The notes under the pieces: model-generated
Databases searched by the model: none
The model's input: only the letters and a program-made list of their open reading frames with translations
Told to the model about the DNA's origin: nothing
Assembly (NCBI GenBank): GCA_947495695.1
Contig: CANLZP010000003.1
Coordinates: forward strand, 310,001 to 374,000
DNA length: 64,000 nt
Source: an uncultured Erythrobacter sp.
Lineage (GTDB): Bacteria; Pseudomonadota; Alphaproteobacteria; Sphingomonadales; Sphingomonadaceae
Direction: 5' to 3'
Translations under genes and position numbers: made by a program
Shown here: in pieces, positions 26,185-34,502 of the stretch
How the letters are laid out: each line of letters starts with the position of its first letter
How positions within the stretch are numbered: position 1 is the first letter of the stretch

Positions 26185-28995
26185 ATGAAATTGAAGTCGA
26201 TCTTGTTCACAGGGGCAGCGGTTATTGCTGCTTCGACGCCGGTTGCAGCATTCGCTGGTGATGTACGCGGCACAGTCACTGACGCCGAGGAGACTGTCTC
26301 GATTCGCGCCGCAGAAGTGCGAATTGTCGAACTGAATCGGGTTGCCACTACCGAGCGTGATGGCGGATTCAGTTTCTCAGGCGTTCCGGCTGGAACCTAC
26401 ACTCTGGAGGTCAGTTACGTCGGGGCGGCTACACAGACGCAGGCTGTCACCGTGAGCGAAACAGGCATTGCCACGGCAAACTTTGCTCTGATGCGCGATG
26501 GCAGCGGCAACATTCTGGTAATCGGTCAGCTTGCCAACCAGGCTTCATCGCTTTCGCGCAAGCGTGCAGGCGATGGCGTTAGTGACGTACTGACACGCGA
26601 CGCGATTGGCCAATTTCCTGACCAGAACGTGGCTGAGAGCTTGCGCCGCCTGCCAGGTGTTAATGTCCTCAATGACCAGGGTGAAGGTCGCTTCGTTTCG
26701 GTGCGCGGCCTTGATCCAACATTGAACGCCACTTCGATCAATGGCGTACGCTTGCCATCCCCGGAAAATGACATCCGCGCCGTTGCGCTTGATGTGGTCT
26801 CGTCTGACATCATCGAGTCAGTGACGATCAAAAAGTCGCTTACTCCGGATATGGATGGTGATACCATTGGCGCATCAATCGAGATCGAAACGACCAGTGC
26901 GTTTGATCGTCAGAAGGATCTTTTCGTAGCCTCAGTTGGCGGCAGCTATAACGAGCTATCCGAAGAACTGACACCAGACCTGAGTGCGGATTTCTCAGCC
27001 CGTCTAAGCGACAACTTCGGAATTTCGGGCGGCATATCTTTCTACAACCGCAAGTTCGAGACGGACAATATCGAGGCGGATGATTGGGAAGAGGATGATG
27101 GCCTGATCTATGCCGAGGAAGTCCAGTATCGTGACTATGACGTCGAGCGTGAGCGGATCAGCGCGACACTTGGCCTAGACTTCCGTGCCGGCGATAGCAC
27201 CGAACTCTATCTTAAAGGCATCTGGAGCCAGTTTGACGATCAGGAATTCCGGCGTCGCCTGACGTTTGACCTTGGTGATGCGGGCGTTTCCGGCTCAAGC
27301 GAGAACCCACTCTATAATGACGATGAAGCGATCACAGTCGAGCGCGACATCAAAGACCGTTTCGAGCGGCAACGCATTCGCTCCGTCGTTTTGGGTGGTG
27401 AAAGCGATTGGGGTGACTGGTTTGCCGACTATTCCATTAGCTACGCCAAGTCGACCGAGTTCGAAAACGGAAGCGTCGACCCGACACAATTCGAACGCGA
27501 ATACGAAGCCGAAGGGCTTCAGGTCGGTATTGATTACTCCAATCCGCGTGTGCCGATTTACTCGATCATTGATCCGATCGGGGATTTCATTGACCCAGCA
27601 GCTTATGAGCTGAATGATGTCGAGCTCACTGCATTATCCGACAGCGAAGATGAGGAGACCGCAACGCAGCTGGACATCGGGCGTCGCTTCCAAATGGACA
27701 ATGGCGAGTTCACTGTTCAGGCGGGCTTCAAGGGCCGCTTCCGTGAGAAGAGTTTCGATGGTGAAATTCAGTTCTATGAAAACGACAATTACACCATGGC
27801 GGATGCGCTGGGTGTCGGCCCGACATATCGCATTGTCGACCTGACACCGCTCCCCGGCCTTACCGAGGCGACTGACTTCTTCTTCGCCAACTTTGGTGAC
27901 TTCGAGCTTCAGGAGATCGACAGTCAGTTCGACTCAGCGGTGAGCGATTTCTCCGTCGAGGAAGACATCCTCGCCGGATATCTGATGGGCCGTTGGGAGA
28001 CCAGCGACCTGACTGTGATAGCGGGCGTGCGCTACGAAGATACGTCCAACACTTTGTCTGGCAATGATGTGTTGCTGGTTGAGGAAGACGGCATTTTGCC
28101 AGGCGGCGCTGCTGCGACCGACGATACAGTGATTGTTTCACCGGTCAGCGTGGATCGAAATTACGATCATTGGTTGCCGAGCATCAATATCCGCTACGAA
28201 GCACAACCTGACCTGATCCTGCGCCTCGCAGGCTATCGCAGCATTGTCCGTCCCGGCCCGTTCCAGCAAGCGCCACGCATTACTGTTGAAGAGGCAGATG
28301 ACGGCGAACGTGAAGGCGAATTCGGCAACCCCAATCTTCGCCCGACCGAAGCTTGGAACCTGGATGCCGCCGCCGAATACTATATGAGTAACAACGGTGC
28401 GATCTTCGCTTCGGTGTTCTACAAGAGTGTCGAAGACTTCATCGTCGAGCAGAACTTCGATGATGGCGGTGTGTTCCGCGGGGTGACATTCGACGAAGCG
28501 ACAGTTTTCACCAATGGCGATGAGGGCGACATCTTCGGTGTCGAGCTGGGCTTCTCGCAAGCGCTTTCTGGCATGCTGGACGGCTTTGTTGTGCAGGCAA
28601 ACTACACTTATACCGATGCCAGCGGAACGATCACGACGGTAGCAAGCGAAGGGCCTCGCAACATCCCGCTTCCGGCAACGTCGGAGCACACTGCGAACTT
28701 CTCGCTCGGGTATGACAAGGGCCCATTCGACATCCGCCTCTCAGGGACTTATCGCGATGGCTATCTCGATGAACTCTCAGACGAAGCGGAACTGGACCGC
28801 TACGTAGATGACCACTTCCAGCTTGACCTGAGCGCAAAATTCCGCGCGACGGACAATCTTCAGCTGTACTATGAGTGGGTGAACATCAACGATGCGAAGT
28901 ATTTCGCGTTCAACCGTCTGGGTGGCCGTGAAAACCTGCTTCAGTATGAAGAGTACAATTGGTCGATGAAGTTCGGCGCAAGGTACACTTTCTGA
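26185..28995 (+). CDS. TonB-dependent receptor, probable phytate or organophosphate importer
   Basis: 936 residues. Signal peptide 1-24 (ends PVAAFAG), then a carboxypeptidase-regulatory-like beta domain (about 25-95: GDVRGTVTDAEETVSIRAAEVRIVELNR ... GTYTLEVSYVG). The plug has VRGLDPTLNATSINGVRLPSP, and the 22-strand barrel ends in the outer-membrane signature KFGARYTF. It resembles the TIGR01782 class of sphingomonad/xanthomonad receptors. The stop is 2 bp before the phytase start, so it is the first gene of the phytate operon. An AGGAGGG site lies 10 bp upstream of the ATG. The exact substrate is inferred from its neighbours. Confidence 0.88.
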   Translation: MKLKSILFTGAAVIAASTPVAAFAGDVRGTVTDAEETVSIRAAEVRIVELNRVATTERDGGFSFSGVPAGTYTLEVSYVGAATQTQAVTVSETGIATANFALMRDGSGNILVIGQLANQASSLSRKRAGDGVSDVLTRDAIGQFPDQNVAESLRRLPGVNVLNDQGEGRFVSVRGLDPTLNATSINGVRLPSPENDIRAVALDVVSSDIIESVTIKKSLTPDMDGDTIGASIEIETTSAFDRQKDLFVASVGGSYNELSEELTPDLSADFSARLSDNFGISGGISFYNRKFETDNIEADDWEEDDGLIYAEEVQYRDYDVERERISATLGLDFRAGDSTELYLKGIWSQFDDQEFRRRLTFDLGDAGVSGSSENPLYNDDEAITVERDIKDRFERQRIRSVVLGGESDWGDWFADYSISYAKSTEFENGSVDPTQFEREYEAEGLQVGIDYSNPRVPIYSIIDPIGDFIDPAAYELNDVELTALSDSEDEETATQLDIGRRFQMDNGEFTVQAGFKGRFREKSFDGEIQFYENDNYTMADALGVGPTYRIVDLTPLPGLTEATDFFFANFGDFELQEIDSQFDSAVSDFSVEEDILAGYLMGRWETSDLTVIAGVRYEDTSNTLSGNDVLLVEEDGILPGGAAATDDTVIVSPVSVDRNYDHWLPSINIRYEAQPDLILRLAGYRSIVRPGPFQQAPRITVEEADDGEREGEFGNPNLRPTEAWNLDAAAEYYMSNNGAIFASVFYKSVEDFIVEQNFDDGGVFRGVTFDEATVFTNGDEGDIFGVELGFSQALSGMLDGFVVQANYTYTDASGTITTVASEGPRNIPLPATSEHTANFSLGYDKGPFDIRLSGTYRDGYLDELSDEAELDRYVDDHFQLDLSAKFRATDNLQLYYEWVNINDAKYFAFNRLGGRENLLQYEEYNWSMKFGARYTF

Positions 28996-28997
28996 CC

Positions 28998-30026
28998 ATG
29001 CGCGAATTTCAACTGTTAAGCCTTCTGTCTCTCGGGATCGCTGCGGCATGCTCGACAGTGCCGATCACCGGCGATCCCGCTACTCTTGTACCGGCAACGG
29101 CACAGACCGAGCCAGTCGGGACAGCGAATGAAGATGCGGCAGACGATGCAGCGATCTGGCGCAACGAGGCTGATCCCTCCGATAGCCTGATCGTCGCGAC
29201 TGACAAGAAGGCGGGATTGTATGTCTACGGGCTCGATGGTTCTGTTCGCAGCTTTCTCGCCGGGGGTTTGCTCAATAACGTCGATCTGATTGAGCTTTCG
29301 GATGGCACGACACTGGTTGCGGCGAGCGATCGCGGAGATCCGGCGAATGCCAAGATCCTACTCGCTTCGCTGGATACAACCACCGGTGAACTGACCGAAC
29401 TCACCCGCATCGATGCGGGCCCCGGCGAAGCCTACGGCTTTTGCATCGGCGAAGAGCACGATGACGGTTCAATCTCTATGTACAGCCCGATCAAGGACGG
29501 GCGGATTGCCGTCAATATGGTCAGCTTGGCGGATAGCGGCTGGCAAAGTGAAACGCGCACACTAGCTAAGCTTCCGAGCCAGCCCGAAGGTTGCGTTTTC
29601 GATCCGCGCACACAGCAGCTCTACGTTGGTGAAGAGATAGCGGGCATCTGGCGGCTGGACGCCGCCACCGGAGCGCGCGAAATGGTGACCCCAATTGACG
29701 ACCGGCTGCTGGTCGCTGATGTCGAGGGCCTTGCTTTGGCACCAGAAGGCAGAGAAGACGGCTATCTTGTTGCTTCAAGCCAGGGTGACAACGCCTATGC
29801 TGTCTATCGCTTGCCTGACATGACTCCTCTTGGCCGCTTTCGTATAGGTGGCAATGAAATCGGCAACACGGAAGAAACCGACGGCATCGCGCTCAAGCTT
29901 GGCAGTTTTGGCCCGTCATATCCGGACGGCCTGTTTGTTGCCCAAGACGGCGACAACCGCCCTGAGGCGCAAAACTTCAAACTCGTTTCCTGGAATGCTA
30001 TCCTCGAAGCACTAGACGAAAGATAG
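28998..30026 (+). CDS. beta-propeller phytase (3-phytase)
   Basis: 342 residues from the ATG at 28998. The N-terminus has a lipobox-like signal (LLSLLSLGIAAACS, Cys about 18), suggesting a lipoprotein on the cell surface or periplasmic face. BPP-family motifs: DDAAIWRNEADPSDSLIVATDKKAGLYVYGLDG, NNVDLIELSDGTT, AASDRGDP, YGFCIGEEHDDGS, EDVEGLAL-like VADVEGLAL, NTEETDGIALKLGSFGPSYPDGLFVAQDGDNRPE, with acidic residues that bind calcium. It releases phosphate from phytate (inositol hexakisphosphate). Pairing of BPP phytase with a TonB receptor is a known arrangement in proteobacteria. The start follows the receptor stop by 2 bp. Confidence 0.9.
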   Translation: MREFQLLSLLSLGIAAACSTVPITGDPATLVPATAQTEPVGTANEDAADDAAIWRNEADPSDSLIVATDKKAGLYVYGLDGSVRSFLAGGLLNNVDLIELSDGTTLVAASDRGDPANAKILLASLDTTTGELTELTRIDAGPGEAYGFCIGEEHDDGSISMYSPIKDGRIAVNMVSLADSGWQSETRTLAKLPSQPEGCVFDPRTQQLYVGEEIAGIWRLDAATGAREMVTPIDDRLLVADVEGLALAPEGREDGYLVASSQGDNAYAVYRLPDMTPLGRFRIGGNEIGNTEETDGIALKLGSFGPSYPDGLFVAQDGDNRPEAQNFKLVSWNAILEALDER

Positions 30027-30028
30027 CC

Positions 30029-31339
30029 ATGCAAACCGACCGCCGTACATTCATGGCCGCAACCGGCAGCGCCTTTGCCGCACTACTGGCAAGCGGCTGC
30101 ATGCGATACAGTGCTGATCCCTCCGGTTCACTCGCGGCCAGCCCATATGGCCCATTGCTGCCCGATCCTGCCGGTTTGCTCGACCTACCCAAGGGCTTCT
30201 CTTACAGGATTATCTCCAAGCTTGGAGACCCCATGAGAGACGGAGGAACCGTGCCAGATCGCGCAGATGGAATGGGCTGCTTTGATCTTGGCGACGGCAC
30301 AATCGCTCTGGTGCGCAATCACGAACTCAAAGTGCACCACGATGCAGGCGGCGAACTGGCTGAGGGCTTTGACAGAAACGAAGCTGGCGCAATGCTGCCA
30401 GGCGGCACGACCAATCTGGTGCTTGATGCAGCAACGCTCGAAATTGTGCGTGAATTTCGTTCTCTCGGCGGCACAATCAGAAATTGTGCGGGCGGCGTCA
30501 CACCATGGGGTACATGGCTTACTTGCGAAGAAGATGTCACCAACGCTGGCGACGGTTTGATGCGCGACCACGGCTGGGTTTTCGAAGTCCCCGCCAACGC
30601 GCAAGGTCTGGTCAATCCTGCGCCGATCAAAGCGATGGGTCGTTTCAACCATGAAGCCGCTTGTGTCGATCCAGTGAGCGGCATCGTCTATTTGACCGAA
30701 GATCGCGATGACAGCCTGCTCTATCGCTATCTTCCCGATGTGCCGGGCGATTTGGCCAGTGGCGGCAAGCTGCAGGCGTTGGTCGTGCGAAACATCGCTG
30801 ACACTCGAAACTGGAGTGGACGGCAGATGCAGCCGGGAAGCTGGGCGAATGTCAGCTGGATCGATCTCGACGATGTTGAAAGCCCTGAAGACGACTTGCG
30901 TGTGCGCGGTGCGGCAGGCGGAGCCACTCTCTTCGCACGCGGCGAAGGCATCCACATGGGCGATGGAGAACTCTTTTTCTGCTGCACTTCGGGCGGAGCA
31001 AAGGAGCTGGGCCAGATTTTCCGATTGGCGCTTGCTGAGGATGGCAGCACCAGGCTCCAGCTATTCTTCGAGAGCGACGATCCCACCCAGTTTCACTACG
31101 GCGATAACTTGACAGTTTCTCCCAATGGTCACTTGATCGTGTGCGAAGATCAAAGCGGGGACGTCTCGACCAATCATCTTCGCGGGATCACGCCAGCTGG
31201 CGAAGCTTATCCGCTAGGCTGGTTGCGAGCTGAAACCGAGCTTGCCGGAGCGTGCTGGTCGCCTGATGGTAAGACGCTCTTCGTCAACGCCTACAGCCCA
31301 ACGACCACCCTGGCGATTATGGGACCTTGGGTATCTTAG
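30029..31339 (+). CDS. PhoX-type (DUF839) phosphatase
   Basis: 436 residues. A twin-arginine signal (DRRTFMAATGSAFAALLASGC) suggests Tat export, with a following Cys that could be lipidated. The DUF839/PhoX beta-propeller is recognised by NCAGGVTPWGTWLTCEEDV, ALVRNHELK, GRFNHEAACVDPVSGIVYLTEDRDDSLLYRYLP and FHYGDNLTVSPNGHLIVCEDQSG. PhoX enzymes are calcium/iron alkaline phosphatases on phosphate monoesters. It starts 2 bp after the phytase stop, so it is the third gene of the operon and could clean up the lower inositol phosphates released by phytase. Confidence 0.85.
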   Translation: MQTDRRTFMAATGSAFAALLASGCMRYSADPSGSLAASPYGPLLPDPAGLLDLPKGFSYRIISKLGDPMRDGGTVPDRADGMGCFDLGDGTIALVRNHELKVHHDAGGELAEGFDRNEAGAMLPGGTTNLVLDAATLEIVREFRSLGGTIRNCAGGVTPWGTWLTCEEDVTNAGDGLMRDHGWVFEVPANAQGLVNPAPIKAMGRFNHEAACVDPVSGIVYLTEDRDDSLLYRYLPDVPGDLASGGKLQALVVRNIADTRNWSGRQMQPGSWANVSWIDLDDVESPEDDLRVRGAAGGATLFARGEGIHMGDGELFFCCTSGGAKELGQIFRLALAEDGSTRLQLFFESDDPTQFHYGDNLTVSPNGHLIVCEDQSGDVSTNHLRGITPAGEAYPLGWLRAETELAGACWSPDGKTLFVNAYSPTTTLAIMGPWVS

Positions 31340-31479
31340 AGAGCAAACCTATCCGCCCTGAGCTGCAAGCTTCGCGCAACTGATCGTCTGCCTTTAGGCC
31401 CAAAGTGGCTGATCGAGGGTAGGTTGACGAGGCAAGCAATCAGACAACTGGAATTGACTGACATTACCTAATCCAATAT

Positions 31480-31495
31480 TTCTATAATTATAGAA
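31480..31495. promoter_or_regulatory. palindromic ArsR operator with overlapping TATAAT
   Basis: TTCTATAATTATAGAA is a perfect 16-bp inverted repeat ending 15 bp before the arsR ATG. It contains TATAAT (31483-31488), and TTGACT lies further upstream (31454-31459), although at a longer than optimal distance. ArsR dimers bind such symmetrical A/T-rich sites over the promoter and leave on binding arsenite. No other such palindrome was noticed elsewhere in this window. Confidence 0.75.
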
Positions 31496-31510
31496 TCATT
31501 GGAGTGAGTT

Positions 31511-31849
31511 ATGGAGTCCGATAACGTGATCCGTGCCTTGTCTGCCTTGGCACAGGAACATCGCTTGGCCGCATTTCGATTGCTGGTGCAGGCTGGCACG
31601 CAAGGTGTTGCTGCTGGCGCAATTGCTGAAACGCTTGATGTTCCGCCATCTTCAATGAGCTTTCACCTGGCCCAACTCGCCAATGCAGGTCTGGTTACAC
31701 AAAGGCGCGAGAGCCGCTCGATCATTTATTCGGCGGACTACACCGCGATGAACGGGCTGATGGGCTACCTCACTGAAAACTGCTGCGAGGGAGTGCCTTG
31801 CTCGGAAGGTGTCGATTGCTCGTCAGAACCTGAAAGAGAGTCAGCCTAA
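31511..31849 (+). CDS. arsR: ArsR-family metalloregulator
   Basis: 112 residues. Winged-helix dimer fold: RALSALAQEHRLAAFRLLVQAG, then the recognition helix region DVPPSSMSFHLAQLANAGLVTQRRESRSIIYSADY. The C-terminal tail has a cysteine set in ENCCEGVPCSEGVDCSSE that could bind As(III), unlike the helix-3 CVCDLC site of the classical type. It should repress the ars operon and act on the palindrome just upstream. Its stop overlaps the arsC start by one base (TAATG). Confidence 0.92.
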   Translation: MESDNVIRALSALAQEHRLAAFRLLVQAGTQGVAAGAIAETLDVPPSSMSFHLAQLANAGLVTQRRESRSIIYSADYTAMNGLMGYLTENCCEGVPCSEGVDCSSEPERESA

Positions 31850-32334
31850 TGAACGTGCTATTCTTGTGCACGGGCAATTCCGCTCGTTCGGTTTTGGGGG
31901 AGGCGATCCTAAACCACGATGGCGAGGGACGCTTCAAGGCCTACAGTGCAGGAAGCAAACCTATGGGCACGGTGAACCCTTGGGCAATCCATACGCTGAA
32001 GACATTGGGCTATCCTGCAGAGGGTTATCGCTCGAAGAGTTGGAACGAGTTTTCAGATGGGCCAGAGTTCGACCTGATCTTCACCGTCTGCGACAGCGCC
32101 GCTGCAGAAACCTGCCCGGTCTGGCCGGGCCACCCGACTTCGGCGCATTGGGGCATCCCCGATCCAGCGGCGGTCGAGGGCAGCGATGCCGAGAAAGCGG
32201 CGGCGTTCTTGGACGCCTTCCGAATGCTCAAGCGGCGCATTGACTTAATGCTGGCGCTTCCGATTGCCAGCCTTGAACAAATCTCATTGCGCGAGAAGCT
32301 GCAGGCCATCGGGCACGAGGCCGACCAGCAATGA
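31849..32334 (+). CDS. arsC: arsenate reductase, low-molecular-weight phosphatase type
   Basis: 161 residues. The phosphatase-like P-loop is LCTGNSARS (Cys7 to Arg13), with C81 (TVCD) and C89 (ETCPVW) suggesting a thioredoxin-coupled three-cysteine mechanism as in the pI258 family. It reduces arsenate to arsenite, which the next gene exports. It follows arsR with a one-base overlap and overlaps the transporter start (ATGA), so the three genes form one operon. Confidence 0.92.
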   Translation: MNVLFLCTGNSARSVLGEAILNHDGEGRFKAYSAGSKPMGTVNPWAIHTLKTLGYPAEGYRSKSWNEFSDGPEFDLIFTVCDSAAAETCPVWPGHPTSAHWGIPDPAAVEGSDAEKAAAFLDAFRMLKRRIDLMLALPIASLEQISLREKLQAIGHEADQQ

Positions 32335-33401
32335 CCGCAGCCACTGCTGACATCGACGCCCGGGCGGCGGGCCTGGGCCTGTTCGAGAAGTGGCTCTCGG
32401 TCTGGGTTGGCGGGGCGATCCTTGTCGGGATCGCGCTTGGTAATCTCACACCAGGTATCTTTACATCGCTGGCCTCAATCGAATACGCCTCGGTCAATCT
32501 TGTCGTCGCGGTGCTGATTTGGGCGATGATCTTCCCGATGATGGTCGCGGTCGATTTCGGCGCGGTGCGCCGGGTCGGCGACAAGCCAAAGGGTCTCATT
32601 ATCACGCTAGTTGTCAACTGGCTCATCAAGCCCTTCTCGATGGCTGCACTCGGCGTGCTATTTTTCGAGGTCGTCTTTGCCGATCTGATCGAGCCAGCGG
32701 ATGCGCAGCAGTATATTGCTGGTTTGATCCTACTTGGCGCAGCACCCTGCACGGCGATGGTTTTCGTCTGGTCGCAGCTGACGAAGGGTGACCCGGCCTA
32801 TACGCTCGTGCAAGTCGCAGCGAACGATCTTATCATGATCGTTGCCTTCGCGCCCATTGTCGCACTTCTGCTGGGAGTCACCGACATCGCGGTGCCGTGG
32901 GATACGCTGCTGCTGTCGGTCGCGCTCTATGTAGTCGTGCCTCTCGCCGCGGGAGCCTTCGTACGCCGTAGACTACTAGCGACGCATGGCGGCGATGAAG
33001 CGGCGGTTTCAGAGTTCACTGGACGGATGAAGCCGCTCTCGATCATCGGCTTGCTGCTTACTGTGTTGTTGCTGTTTGGGTTCCAGGCAGAAACCATTGT
33101 CGCGCGTCCGCTGCTGATCGCCCTGATTGCAGCGCCGATCATCGTTCAAAGCTATGGAATATTCTTCATTGCTTATGGAGCCGCCAAGGTCTGGAAGGTG
33201 CCGCATGCTGTCGCCGCACCGTGCGCGCTGATTGGAACATCAAACTTCTTCGAGCTGGCAGTCGCCGTCGCGATTGGTCTCTTTGGATTGGGCAGCGGCG
33301 CTGCATTGGCGACTGTTGTCGGCGTGCTGGTCGAAGTGCCAGTCATGTTGTCTCTGGTGGCATTTGCCAACCGGACCAGAGGCAGCTTCGAGACAAATTA
33401 A
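32331..33401 (+). CDS. acr3: ACR3-family arsenite efflux permease
   Basis: 356 residues, ten predicted membrane helices. The conserved helix-4 motif [36 protein letters not shown] carries the essential Cys, and helix 9 has [22 protein letters not shown]. The family exports arsenite (and sometimes antimonite) using the proton gradient. The N-terminus [27 protein letters not shown] is typical. Overlaps the arsC stop by 4 bp. Confidence 0.93.
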   Translation: MTAATADIDARAAGLGLFEKWLSVWVGGAILVGIALGNLTPGIFTSLASIEYASVNLVVAVLIWAMIFPMMVAVDFGAVRRVGDKPKGLIITLVVNWLIKPFSMAALGVLFFEVVFADLIEPADAQQYIAGLILLGAAPCTAMVFVWSQLTKGDPAYTLVQVAANDLIMIVAFAPIVALLLGVTDIAVPWDTLLLSVALYVVVPLAAGAFVRRRLLATHGGDEAAVSEFTGRMKPLSIIGLLLTVLLLFGFQAETIVARPLLIALIAAPIIVQSYGIFFIAYGAAKVWKVPHAVAAPCALIGTSNFFELAVAVAIGLFGLGSGAALATVVGVLVEVPVMLSLVAFANRTRGSFETN

Positions 33402-33674
33402 TCTATAGGCTTAAGGTCCGCTTTCCACCCCAATTGTAGTCGTTGAGTGATGGCAATAATTGGGCCGAAAGCGGATTGTCTGCTTTCAATCGCTGGATTG
33501 AAAAAGCGGTCAGTCGGATAACGGCCAGCAACAGACTTCTCGAATGATAATGCGATCTATCTGAAATCATCGACTAAGATTGATTGACGTAACTTTGACA
33601 GCACCGATTGGTGCATCGCCATGTTGGTTGGCTATAATATTGACCAAGGCCCCGCTGCAGAGTTGGCGATTCAG

Positions 33675-33691
33675 GTCACAAACCCGTCACA
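33675..33691 (+). promoter_or_regulatory. direct repeat GTCACA, 11-bp phase, before the PhoB-like regulator
   Basis: GTCACA at 33675-33680 and again at 33686-33691, exactly 11 bp apart (one DNA turn), in the context AGGTCAC-AAAC-CCGTCAC. The layout equals that of PhoB/OmpR-type tandem sites, with GTCA retained from CTGTCAT. It is 43 bp before the favoured ATG at 33734, so autoregulation is plausible. A TATAAT lies at 33633-33638. Confidence 0.4.
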
Positions 33692-33733
33692 TAAACAATG
33701 CAAAACCATTCCAGAGAATGGGGCACTAAAATT

Positions 33734-34408
33734 ATGTCGGTGGTCAATATTTTTGTGACAAATGCCGAAGCTGACGGTTTCGAGCCATTTGAGCACGACG
33801 GTACGAAATTTATCTTCTCCTCCCTCGGTGCGGAAGGGCCCAAGACACTGGTTGAAGGGCCTGTTTGGGCCTTTATCGATTGGGTCATGGACGAGCTTGC
33901 CGGTCTGGAGATGTGCCGCAGGATGCGTGCCGATGCACGCACTGGGAACGCCCATATTACTATGCTGTTCGAAGACGATGATAACGAATTCCGTAAGCGT
34001 GCATTACAGGCCGGAGCGGATGACTACATGCTGGGTCCGGTCAGTCGAAATGCAATATTAGATCGCGTGCTGGCGCTCCAGATGACCAGTTTTGAAAGAC
34101 ATGCGGCAACGCGGTTCGAGCACTGCGATCTTGCAATCGACTTCTTGGCGCTCAGGGCGTTTTGGGCCGGACAGCCAATTGATCTGCGACCCAATGAGTT
34201 CAGGCTCCTTCATTTTCTGGCCGAGAATCCCAACAGAGTGTTGTCGCGTGAAGACTTGATAAACGGTCTAGGGAAAAATGAAGAGCCAATTGACGAGCGC
34301 ACGGTGGATGTCTGGATCGGACGCCTGCGCCGCGCGATCAAGGCTGCCGATGGAGGCAATCCCTTGCGTACAATTCGCTCGGTTGGATATGTTTTTGACC
34401 TCAATTGA
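33734..34408 (+). CDS. orphan PhoB/OmpR-like regulator with degenerate receiver domain
   Basis: 224 residues from the ATG at 33734; an upstream ATG at 33698 has no ribosome binding site and falls on the regulatory repeat. The C-terminal winged helix (about 130-224) is good: QPIDLRPNEFRLLHFLAENPNRVLSREDLINGLG ... RTVDVWIGRLRRAIKAADGGNPLRTIRSVGYVFDL. The receiver is abnormal: the acidic pair is replaced by N10-A11-E12, the phosphoacceptor Asp is retained (D49 in FIDWVMDE), and the conserved Lys is Gly (ADDYMLGP, G101). No kinase gene is nearby. It probably regulates neighbouring phosphate genes without normal phosphorelay, or through the host kinase. Confidence 0.78.
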   Translation: MSVVNIFVTNAEADGFEPFEHDGTKFIFSSLGAEGPKTLVEGPVWAFIDWVMDELAGLEMCRRMRADARTGNAHITMLFEDDDNEFRKRALQAGADDYMLGPVSRNAILDRVLALQMTSFERHAATRFEHCDLAIDFLALRAFWAGQPIDLRPNEFRLLHFLAENPNRVLSREDLINGLGKNEEPIDERTVDVWIGRLRRAIKAADGGNPLRTIRSVGYVFDLN

Positions 34409-34435
34409 GTTCGAACCTGCAGGCTGACGTTAAAC

Positions 34436-34473
34436 CTCAAAAAGTGAGGCCGCCCAGCTTGCACCGAGCGGCC
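34436..34473 (-). terminator. probable terminator of the TonB-receptor operon
   Basis: On the reverse strand, GGCCGC (34473-34468) and GCGGCC (34453-34448) form a stem around a 14-base loop, followed by TCAC and TTTTT. The site lies about 30 bp after the receptor stop and between two convergent genes. The large loop lowers confidence. Confidence 0.5.
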
Positions 34474-34502
34474 CCAACTGACCTGAACTTGGGAGAGGAA
34501 GG

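Noticed and set aside
31809..32243. Second forward frame over arsR end and arsC
   Set aside because: Arginine/glycine-rich out-of-frame shadow of arsC.
33595..33638. TTGACA at 33595 with TATAAT at 33633 as one promoter
   Set aside because: The spacing of 32 bp is too long for a single sigma-70 promoter; the two may belong to different signals.
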